From contig NW_009799099.1 of assembly GCF_000213175.1 (NCBI RefSeq), positions 3,439,599-3,503,598 of the forward strand: 64,000 nucleotides of DNA, in the 5' to 3' direction. Of this stretch, positions 40,701 to 48,525 are shown one piece after another. The notes beneath the pieces were generated by a model, which searched no databases, had not been told where the DNA came from, and saw only the letters and a list, made by a program, of their open reading frames with translations. How positions within the stretch are numbered: the stretch's first letter is position 1; every line of letters starts with the position of its first letter. The position numbers were made by a program, and so were the translations under genes. Source of the DNA: Neurospora tetrasperma FGSC 2508. Lineage: Eukaryota > Ascomycota > Sordariomycetes > Sordariales > Sordariaceae.

Positions 40701-40957
40701 AGAGTGGCTAGCGTAGTGTCGATTCCCTTGCCGTCGACAAACCAGCTGGCCAGGTCTTTATCCGTGCCAGGGCAAGCAGCCACATTCCACGTTCCGACCT
40801 TGACGCGTATCCGATGGGGGCGGGTATACTCTTCGCGCCGGGCGTAAACAGCTTGGTGTAACGAATGGGGGTTGCCTGTACCCAGATCGGCGGGGTCGGT
40901 GGTGGCGGACCCGGTGCGGGTGCGACTAAGGGGTGGTGGTCCTTCGGAGGAGGGCAT
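37796..40957 (-). CDS. Inositol polyphosphate 5-phosphatase, OCRL/INPP5B type
   Basis: One exon, 1053 residues from ATG 40957 (an upstream GTG in frame is ignored). The phosphatase domain begins with VKVGTWNVAACPG, then LGLQEVVDL, GYMGNKGAVVTRI, FVNCHLASG, the signature FTFWFGDLNFRLD, RAPSWCDRILYRT, and SSDHKPIISIFTL. Both 5-phosphatase signatures and the catalytic Asp, Asn and His are intact. Acidic insertions interrupt the domain (near 390-420 and 530-590 of the long form). An ASH-type beta domain follows (VRFLQKQSATLTLANTGRVA) and then a RhoGAP-like domain (LKLFLRGLTDGIITTSLW). This order defines the OCRL/INPP5B group, which removes the 5-phosphate from PI(4,5)P2 on endosomal and Golgi membranes. 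The GAP arginine finger appears absent, as in OCRL. Confidence 0.9.
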   Translation of the reverse strand: MPSSEGPPPLSRTRTGSATTDPADLGTGNPHSLHQAVYARREEYTRPHRIRVKVGTWNVAACPGTDKDLASWFVDGKGIDTTLATLDLNRNAAIEGDTDGEDGVHILGRDKIGLYVLGLQEVVDLNTASQYVSRVYSGDEGVTQKWKTALDTALPPGYKLVASEHMTGLLLLIYASPEVVPTISNVSTVSVGTGLLGYMGNKGAVVTRIILGESTRLVFVNCHLASGIEATYNERRIWDVGQILGRTRFKPVSFAGVSEDYEEKIGDEDFTFWFGDLNFRLDGLPGDDIRHLLMLHTKGEYGAPRPKFRRDNSLEGEPIIVHADKSSDAGDETNDGNSTTTHSTGDTKATDYDSDSDLDALPDPDDFLPDPHDDPTSLQATLDSLLPHDQLTRLIKQKKVFHDGWHEGTISFLPSYKYDVGTVGLFDSSEKRRAPSWCDRILYRTRKDKEAYDKKIKEAEDARKKDEEMKARGIDQAGDDDEVLFDYDPDNDGDDDHSPDVSRLEYDEYDEGEEGDNQHDRDDWVDRIRQDIYTSHQRITSSDHKPIISIFTLNYDAVVPDLKAKVHAEVAWELDRAENEGRPSLTVVNDSRDTRGPGRPGGSQDSAEELVDFGEVRFLQKQSATLTLANTGRVACTFSFVEKPSPAKEDGPILPPWLKTSFISSEPAIDDSHLPDLGKEVTLEPGETVRAQLQVHINHVEQARVLNSGRDRLEEVLILRVADGRDHFIPVRGVWMPTCIGRSIDELIRVPEGGLRKFVHSLTAKNSGKVMSVPEEMDVHCAAPRELFKLTEALESVTERVLADEQMLEKYKVPRASGWPFEEDTWRVTDKSLRASRAADLIDALDEGMTHIVDAFSAEVPAVERIETVAEVLKLFLRGLTDGIITTSLWSRIEQASLVSLGQGAAASSKIPPQETAYEQDKGTVLDILSTAPNHNISFVFLTATLAKVTTDLSPITKSDLELLKSDAPVRLSMLNRRSLTAGLVKRNTSSGSSGQAMAAMAARQAKERSFAEVFGELVCRAPVQKGMKDKERKAVEEKQQAVLELFLRRRGD

Positions 40958-41894
40958 GGTGGCGGCCTGTGTTATAAATGTCGAGATGACTTGTTCGTCG
41001 TGTTCATGATTCCGTAAGGGCTGCCCAGTAAAGAGATATGACGGCGCGCAAGGCAGGCGCAAGAGTTGGTCAGTTGGCACAAGGTCGTGTTAGTTGGATG
41101 TCACCAAGGCGGTTAGGCAGGACTAAAATAGCGGGCAAGAATGTCGTGTGGTAGTGTTGACAGATAATGTAAACCCGTTATAATAACGCCTTTCGTCTGT
41201 TGAGGTTGGTGGTTATATACAAGAGGCAAAAGAACAAGGAAGAGTGTCTCGACCCATGCCGAGTCATGGTGTTGATCACGGAGGAAATGTTGGCTGCCTC
41301 TAGCCCAGGTAGGTATGTGGATGTTGCAAGGGGGTGGCCTCGGGCGCCTGGCCCTGCCGTTCACAGGGAGATCAGGGTTGCTGGTCCAGTGGACGATGAC
41401 GCTGTTTCGAGCTTGTCCACTGCCCCTGTCGTTATCAGTGTTGTCCCACTTCTAGCGATTATCGCAAGCCTTTGAGTGGTCAGTCTGTGGAGCTCCCCAG
41501 ATTCACCCCACCAAGTACTCGCGCGGCAGGCACCTCGGCGCTGCTTGACGCCCAACACATCCTCATCTCGTCCGTTACCTGGATGTATCCATTACAGTAC
41601 ATAGTTCTGTCGCTACAACACGAATTGCATCAATATCCATTAGGTTACCTCTATGCCTTGTGATACGGGTATCCACAATCGACAATCACCTCTTTGCCTC
41701 TAGCCGAGTGTCGCGCGCCGATACAAGTACTCAGCTGAGGCGATACCCATCGCCTTCGTTATAGTCGTCTTCTATCATCGACATCCGTCATCGAAGCCGC
41801 GTATCTCGAGTCCGTCCATTTCACCGACATCGTCAACCCAAGTCATCGCTCTTGTCGATATCCCGAATTTCCTCCATAACCAAAGGCTGCCGCC
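40958..41894. other. Divergent intergenic region
   Basis: Promoters of the 5-phosphatase (minus) and the Dcp1-like gene (plus). No gene supported. Confidence 0.4.
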
Positions 41895-42800
41895 ATGAGC
41901 GGGAGACCAACCCCTCGCAAGGGGCGCAGCCGCAACAACCACTCGTACAACAATGGCGGCTCCCGAGAAAGCGGCCCCCGCTACGCCCAGCAATCCGATT
42001 ACGATAGTGACGTTGTCAACACCAGCTATGCGGCCCAGCCCCGAGATGCCGAGAACCGCATGTACGATCCCAAAAACTACGTGCCAGAAGTGGACGAGTC
42101 GGCTACCTACGTGCACACCACCACCCGTACCAACTACGAGCTCAACATGTCCGTGCTGAAGCGCTACGTCTCTGGCCTACGCGCCATCCTCCTGACCTGC
42201 TCCTTCGTTCGTCTCTTCGAGTGGTCTTCAACAACAAACTCCTGGGAACTGCGCGATGTCGAGGGTCCCATGTTCCTCTGCGAGTGCGACCCGATCGTGC
42301 TTCCCACCGGCCACGAACTACCACAGGTCAACCTCTTTGTGCTGAATCGACGTAGTATGGAGAATCTTACCATCAATCTGTCAAAAGTCGAAATGTACGA
42401 GGCCACAAACGAGAAGTTTCTAAGTCTGAAAATGGAGGCCGACGAAGCGGGACCCGGGAGAGCACTCGGCTTTCATTTACACAGCAACGAGGAGAAGGGA
42501 ACCGGAGACTCGCAGGGTCAATTTCTTATGGAGTATCCCGACTGGAGTCTTATTCAGGCCCAATGGGAGAAGGCAAGGGCAGCTTTGAGCGCGGTTAATA
42601 ACCAGGTTGTCGGAGCTCAGTATGAGCAGGGCGTGCCGAACAATGGGGCTGCCGTCGCAGATTACGCACAGGCGCCAGCACCATGGGCATCTCTGGGAGC
42701 GTTTGGTGGCAATAGTGAAGGGAGTCAACTGGCGGGGAGGCAGCTGAACATCAATGACTTATTTGGTGCTCAAAACAGTCAAAGGCATGGGGGAGGTTAG
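41895..42800 (+). CDS. dcp1: Dcp1-like mRNA decapping factor
   Basis: One exon, 301 residues, with start context CCGCCATGA. After a basic, Asn/Arg-rich N-terminus of about 65 residues comes a Dcp1-type EVH1 domain: NYELNMSVLKRYVSGLRAIL, then VRLFEWSSTTNSWELRDVEG, PMFLCECD, LFVLNRRSMENLTINLSKVE, and LGFHLHSNEE. The pattern NLxVLKRY, W-x4-VEG and FxLNRRSxENL is characteristic. Dcp1 activates the Dcp2 catalytic subunit in 5'-3' mRNA decay and collects in P-bodies. The C-terminal tail (after DWSLIQAQWEKAR) is Ala/Gly-rich and ends in INDLFGAQN, a short helix that may bind partners. Longer than yeast Dcp1, mostly through its N-terminal and C-terminal extensions. Confidence 0.78.
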   Translation: MSGRPTPRKGRSRNNHSYNNGGSRESGPRYAQQSDYDSDVVNTSYAAQPRDAENRMYDPKNYVPEVDESATYVHTTTRTNYELNMSVLKRYVSGLRAILLTCSFVRLFEWSSTTNSWELRDVEGPMFLCECDPIVLPTGHELPQVNLFVLNRRSMENLTINLSKVEMYEATNEKFLSLKMEADEAGPGRALGFHLHSNEEKGTGDSQGQFLMEYPDWSLIQAQWEKARAALSAVNNQVVGAQYEQGVPNNGAAVADYAQAPAPWASLGAFGGNSEGSQLAGRQLNINDLFGAQNSQRHGGG

Positions 42801-43151
42801 GAAGCAAACCAGCAGCGTCTAACAAAACTTGATTTCTTACAGCAGAAAAAACCAAACATCAACAGCGATGCCATATTGGTCTACATGCTATGCTTAGATG
42901 CTAGCGAGTTACCCTGTAATTAAAAAGAACAGGCCCAGAAACCATTTGCGACGTTTCCCTTCTGAAGAGATCGGTACTACTATGCTACTAGTACTGCATA
43001 TCTCGCCATACACTGTGTGAACTCCGTCTGTCCTAACTGTGCTGTCAATATGACTATCTGTACCTTACCTATGTCGAATGTTCGACGTTTGTTCATCCTC
43101 TCTTCTTCCCTTCTACGTTCTCTCTTACTAACACAGGTCGACAACACAATC
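42801..43151. other. Short intergenic region
   Basis: Terminator of the Dcp1-like gene and leader of the next gene. The leader contains CTAACACAG just before 43137, resembling a 3' splice site of a 5'-UTR intron. Confidence 0.35.
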
Positions 43152-44023
43152 ATGACGCCCACGAGCTTTTCCCGAGCTCCAAAGCCAATGTCACAGTCAA
43201 GCCTCATTGATCTGCCTGAACATCTCGCTCAAGCCGCGCAAACTCAAATTGATCTCATCGCCTCGTGTCGGCGTTGGCTCAACAACAACACCCCGACCGG
43301 ATGCACTGCTTCAATGTGGCGCGAGGTCAACGCCAAACTTGTAGCCTTTGTTGCCGAATATAAAATCCGAATCGAGGATTTGAAGCTGAAATACTTCAAT
43401 GAAGAGCCATTTCAAACTAGAAATGAAAATCAAGACAGCGCAATTCCCGACAATGCTTGGAAGCTGCAAGTGCACGAAAGTAAATCTGTCGAGCCTGTGC
43501 TCATTATAACGACTGGTGGGGATAACCAGACTGTGGAGGTCAAGTTTAAAACCCGAGATCAACTGGAGTCAGTGATGAGGGTATGTGTTGGAAGATTAAC
43601 ATGGCCGTATATCGCCAAGAATAGAATGCTGATCCTGTATCTCGCGGCTGTCAGGACGAGTACTTCGGCTATCTCACCAAGGTATTCCAAGCCTTTGAAC
43701 AAGCCGAAAAGGATCTCATCCAACTATTCAACATGTCAAGAAAGATAGAGGAGGAAAAGGCAGCCCTCAGGTACGTAATACTTCACTATTAAAGGGGTTC
43801 AAAACTAAACCCCTCGCCACCGACAAGGCAAATTGGCTGACATGTGAGAAACGGTAGTCAACCACCAGAGGAAACAGTACAAACGCACATTGAGTTGCTC
43901 AAAGAGTACAACGATATGAAGGACATCGGCCAGCAGCTCATTGGCCTCATTGCCGATAACAAAGGGGTGTCTATCGGTGCTTTGTATGAAGATGGGCAGT
44001 ACGGGGTAACTGCTGATGACTGA
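43152..44023 (+). CDS. swi5: Swi5/Sae3-like recombination mediator
   Basis: Three exons: 43152-43580, 43655-43770 and 43858-44023, giving 236 residues. Introns of 74 and 87 bases have GTATGT/GTACGT donors and CTGAT/CTGAC branch points. The C-terminal 80 residues are diagnostic: a coiled coil (FEQAEKDLIQLFNMSRKIEE), then HIELLKEYNDMKDIGQQLIG and LIADNKGVSIGALYED. This is the Swi5 family motif HxxLLxxYNxxKDxxQxLxGxIA. Swi5 pairs with Sfr1 or Mei5 to help load Rad51 and Dmc1 on single-stranded DNA in recombination. The N-terminal 150 residues are unusual for this normally small protein and match nothing I know. The spliced reading across both introns restores the motif, which supports the model. 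An upstream in-frame ATG at 43017 is possible. Confidence 0.82.
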
Positions 44024-44364
44024 ACCTCCGCTCCATCAGGTGCAAGTGAAGTCAGTGTTCAGAACCATATGATAATTCGCTGTGTAGGGTATTGAATCTC
44101 TTTTTTCCCCTCTTTTGAAAATGCTAACAACCGAACTTCCGCTGCAGGGTAAGTCCAATATGTACAGACTAGCAGGATTCGCACACACCACTTGGGCTAT
44201 GTACACCACGCGCCCCGTCAAGGTCCAGTCCAGTCCAGTCCAGCTCGATACCGGCGCTAGGATACGGTCCCCTTTGTTCCATTCCGTTTCATCCCATCAT
44301 CTCATCCACTCATAAGGTTATTGTCTCCCCTCCTATTCCCGATCCCAATCCCAAAGGCAATCGC
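44024..44364. other. Convergent 3' intergenic region
   Basis: Lies between the Swi5-like gene (plus) and RNase N1 (minus). No feature seen apart from a short GTCCA repeat near 44221-44240. Confidence 0.35.
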
Positions 44365-44981
44365 TTAGTTGCAAGCAACAAAGTTGTTACCGCTAGCACC
44401 ATTGTGGGTGATGAGCATGTCCAGGTTGCCGTAGGAGTCAAAGATGACGCGATCAGCACCGGGAGAGCCGCCAGTGTAGACGCGGCCGGACGACAGGATC
44501 GGGAACTCGTACCAGGGCTTGGCGGTGGGGAAGTTGAAGCCCTCGTAGTTGTTGTATCGGTGGGGGTAGCTGCCTGTTGGGGCTTGTTAGCGCTGCTTTG
44601 AAAGAAAGAAAAGGGACCGAAGAAGGAAGAGAGAATAAGGAGAAGAACAAGAAAGATATTGGACATAGGTAAAGCAAGGAAAAAGCAAGAAAGGAAAGGA
44701 GGGAACCTAAAACGGAGAAGAAACGTACTGCTTCCAGCGGTGGCTCCGTCCTCGTAATAAGAGTAGCCCTTGTTCAGAGCAGCAGAGATGGCAGAAGAGC
44801 TGTAGCAGACTGAGCCGCAGGTATACATGCAGGCCTGGGCAGTGAAGTTGCCGGTAGGCTCGACAGTAGCAGTTTCAGGCGCAACATCAGCGACAGCCTC
44901 GGGGGCAGGAGCCGGGATGGCGGCGCCGGAGACGGCGACGACGGAGAGGAGGGAGACGAATGCGGAGAGGAGCTGGACCAT
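44365..44981 (-). CDS. grn: Guanyl-specific ribonuclease N1 (RNase T1 family)
   Basis: Two exons on the minus strand, 44981-44729 and 44573-44365, with a 155-base intron (GTACGT..CAACAG). The precursor is 153 residues. A signal peptide ([17 protein letters not shown]) and an Ala/Pro/Glu propeptide precede the mature enzyme, which starts [15 protein letters not shown] and is 104 residues. Catalytic residues of the T1 family are visible: Tyr and His in [13 protein letters not shown], Glu in KPWYEFPIL, Arg in GADRVIF and His in ITHNGAS. Cys pairs are at both ends. It cleaves RNA 3' of guanosine outside the cell. It matches my memory of N. crassa RNase N1 apart from a few substitutions. The start ATG at 44981 is chosen over an in-frame codon upstream because it opens directly into the signal peptide. 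Confidence 0.95.
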
Positions 44982-47155
44982 GATGACGGCTTGTTGGAGT
45001 TGGTTTGGTGGGGGTGGGATGAGATGAGGAACGAAACGAAACGAGACGGGGATCACACGACGGAACTGAAGGACGAGGGGTTTCGGTCACCAGATGGACC
45101 TTGATGGCCTGGCTTCTTTTATAGTTCTTTTATAATTCAGGCCTCCTCGTGAACCTCACGGGCCTTCAGCCCATAAAGTGCGTGTATTTGTCGATCAATC
45201 GCTGGCATGTCCCAAAAGGGAAGGTTCCTGCATCTTGAAATGTGGGTAGCAGCTGTGTAAGCGGAGGGTGTGAGTGTGTGTGGTGTCGTGGGTGGATGAA
45301 TGGGCGAGACTGCCGGGTTGATGTGCAGATCAGAAGGGGGTGATGGGGAACTACAGTTACATGGTGAGAGGGTGAGATAAGTGTGTCTCCTCTCTCTCCT
45401 CATGTGGTGTGAAAAAGCATGGCGATAAGCGATACACAGTAGTCACCCACGCGGATATGGAGTCTCGGGGCCCATCAGATACACCGCGAAAGAAATACAC
45501 GGGAGATCTCCTGGAAAAACTCCGCCGCATCAATTGGTTTCGTTGTAAGAAGTGGTGATGGTGGGTTCACAAGTTTTTAGTGGTACATATGTAGAACGTC
45601 CAGCTCTTGATCGTAACTGGATAATTATGTCAGTCCTTTCATATCCTCCAGAGGCTCCAGGCACGTTTCATCCATTTGAACAACTTGAACCTTCCCCGCA
45701 ATCTGGATGAACCAACAACAACAGCAAGCAAATAACGTACTGAAAACGACCTCAAAAATCATCTGTCCCAAATACGACGTTTCGATTGCCATGAAAAACC
45801 CACGAGGAGGGAACACTGCACCCTGATAGGCTGTAGACTTTGGCCGTTCAGGCATCGCGGTGCTTCGGGGAAGAAGATATGAGAGGTTCAGATTTCAAAA
45901 TGCGAGGTCTGACGATGGCCAAGAACACACTCAAATTTCCCAGCTGTTCAAGGTTCGGCAAATCATGCATGAAATCCATGAAATGGGGAAGGCAAGAAGC
46001 CAAAGGGAGCTTCCGTGTTTGGAAAAGCCGCTCCGTCTGGGGGTCCCTGAGGCTTGCTCCCTCATGCGCGTCTTGATTCGTTAACGAGAGCGCTACTAAG
46101 CACTGGCCTTGGAATAGCGCTGCCGGAGATCGGACCCCCCTTGGCGATATTTTTTTTGTTTCCTTTTCCTTTTTTTTCATCCATCGTATTGTATTGATCC
46201 ATTGCCATTGCGACGCGGATACTGTTAATGCATCTTTATCACATTGAAACTAAAAGATGGGGAAATGCACATGCAAGGTGCGTTCGTATCCTTTTTGTAT
46301 TTTGTTACGATTTGTTGATTTGCGACGAAATACTTCACGTCCCATGATCTTGATTCAGCCGAGGAATACAGTCCGTTTAAGCGGCAACCCAGCACGATCC
46401 ATATCCAAGGGTTTCAATGAAGTCGTCGGTCATGAACGAACAACAATCTGAACCCTGTCTTCAAAAAGTCCGTTGGTTCAATGGCAGAGCATATGGCTGT
46501 CGAAGGGGGAGTATGCACCGCGTGTTTGATTCATTGGCCATTGGCCACTGTTCATGGCGACTCCCATACAAGGCTTCGGTTCAAGTCACTCCTCCATTCC
46601 AAAATCCAACCCCGACCCTTGCTTCACTGCCCTCTTGTGCCTGATTTGGGCTGCGATTTGAGTGACTTTAGAAAGCCATGATTGGGAACTTGAGGGGTTG
46701 TTATTGCAACCCATCCTCCATCCTCCATCCTTTACAGACAAGAAAGACGCGCACACATAGCAGCAGCGTGGGAATCAAGCGGCTGGTTCCTTGAGTAAAG
46801 TAGGTGTCGGATGTCGGCGACGAGCGACGGAAAAAGGTCTTTTTTCTCACTTATCAGATTATTATTCTGGTCTGGGGTGGTATGTGTGATTGTCGTAGAC
46901 TTTATAACGTATCGTGCACCGGCCGGTGACATCTAACCAACTGTGTTCTAGTTTTTACTGACTGACAACTTCACACCAACATAATCCTCTCCTCCAATTG
47001 CCCAGCCTTGCCTACTAGTTGCTTTACAAACGTATGTCCAGAGAAGCAAAATACCAGCAGCAGACAATATCCGACGAAGTGAATCTGCTGAACCGCCAGG
47101 GTTCACAGTCAATAGTCGATGGACGATAACAATGAGACGTCCCTTTTTTTTTTTT
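44982..47155. other. Long intergenic region
   Basis: About 2.2 kb from the RNase N1 promoter to the gap-flanking repeat. Open frames (for example 45625-45855 and 45840-46180) overlap on both strands with no motif. T13 at 47144-47156 sits at the edge of the duplicated block. Confidence 0.4.
45116..45135 (-). promoter_or_regulatory. Double TATA box of the RNase N1 gene
   Basis: Two TATAAAAG boxes in tandem on the minus strand (CTATAAAAG at 45124-45116 and TTATAAAAG at 45135-45127), about 140 bases upstream of the start codon. Strong TATA elements fit a regulated secreted enzyme. Confidence 0.55.
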
Positions 47156-47556
47156 TCAAGGCTCATGAGAACCTATGCCTCAACTCAATGGGTCAAAAAT
47201 CAAAAGGTCGAAAAACAGATGACATGTAGAGATTCTCCACCAACTTGGTATGAGAAGGATCAGCTCTCCTCGATCAAGGGGTCTTGACGTGAGCGGGAGG
47301 TACGAGGTACTTCGGCCTCGTGATGGGATTCATAGAGGGTAGGACGGAAAGTCAGTATACCCAATGTTATTATATCAGGAATGTATGTCCAAAAAGTCCC
47401 TTATGAAATCCAGCCAACCCAAGATGCATCATCGCCGTCATCATCATAACAGTCTCACTACCCATTTGCCCCTGAAAGGCCAAAGCCCAAACACCAAAAT
47501 GAATTACAACCACTCCACCCCCTCCGCCCACGGCTTTGTGGCTTCGATATCATCCC
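47156..47556 (+). repeat. Left copy of the gap-flanking duplication
   Basis: About 400 bases nearly identical to 48119-48525. The one clear internal difference is a homopolymer (TCAAAAATC against TCAAAAAATC), and the last 20 bases before the gap diverge as low-quality sequence would. This copy includes the last codons of the DUF3433 gene. Probably two contigs overlapping rather than a biological repeat. Confidence 0.85.
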
Positions 47557-48118
47557 NNNNNNNNNNNNNNNNNNNNNNNNNNNNNNNNNNNNNNNNNNNN
47601 NNNNNNNNNNNNNNNNNNNNNNNNNNNNNNNNNNNNNNNNNNNNNNNNNNNNNNNNNNNNNNNNNNNNNNNNNNNNNNNNNNNNNNNNNNNNNNNNNNNN
47701 NNNNNNNNNNNNNNNNNNNNNNNNNNNNNNNNNNNNNNNNNNNNNNNNNNNNNNNNNNNNNNNNNNNNNNNNNNNNNNNNNNNNNNNNNNNNNNNNNNNN
47801 NNNNNNNNNNNNNNNNNNNNNNNNNNNNNNNNNNNNNNNNNNNNNNNNNNNNNNNNNNNNNNNNNNNNNNNNNNNNNNNNNNNNNNNNNNNNNNNNNNNN
47901 NNNNNNNNNNNNNNNNNNNNNNNNNNNNNNNNNNNNNNNNNNNNNNNNNNNNNNNNNNNNNNNNNNNNNNNNNNNNNNNNNNNNNNNNNNNNNNNNNNNN
48001 NNNNNNNNNNNNNNNNNNNNNNNNNNNNNNNNNNNNNNNNNNNNNNNNNNNNNNNNNNNNNNNNNNNNNNNNNNNNNNNNNNNNNNNNNNNNNNNNNNNN
48101 NNNNNNNNNNNNNNNNNN
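47557..48118. other. Assembly gap (562 N)
   Basis: A run of N. Because the sequence on both sides is the same 400-base block, the gap is probably artificial and the true genome has no missing sequence here. Confidence 0.9.
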
Positions 48119-48525
48119 TCAAGGCTCATGAGAACCTATGCCTCAACTCAATGGGTCAAAAAATCAAAAGGTCGAAAAACAGATGACATGTAGAGATTCT
48201 CCACCAACTTGGTATGAGAAGGATCAGCTCTCCTCGATCAAGGGGTCTTGACGTGAGCGGGAGGTACGAGGTACTTCGGCCTCGTGATGGGATTCATAGA
48301 GGGTAGGACGGAAAGTCAGTATACCCAATGTTATTATATCAGGAATGTATGTCCAAAAAGTCCCTTATGAAATCCAGCCAACCCAAGATGCATCATCGCC
48401 GTCATCATCATAACAGTCTCACTACCCATTTGCCCCTGAAAGGCCAAAGCCCAAACACCAAAATGAATTACAACCACTCCACCCCCTCCGCCCACGGCTT
48501 TGTGGCCTTCGAATAATCCATCCCC
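48119..48525 (+). repeat. Right copy of the gap-flanking duplication
   Basis: Matches 47156-47556, one base longer in a homopolymer, and continues into the intact 3' end of the DUF3433 gene. Confidence 0.85.

Noticed and set aside
46475-46600. tRNA-like sequence with D-arm-like GGTTCAATGGCAGAGC and a downstream GGTTCAAGTC
   Set aside because: The boxes are too far apart, and no acceptor, anticodon or T stem folds.
47364-48186. Reading frames through the N run
   Set aside because: They consist of unknown residues across the assembly gap and have no biological meaning.
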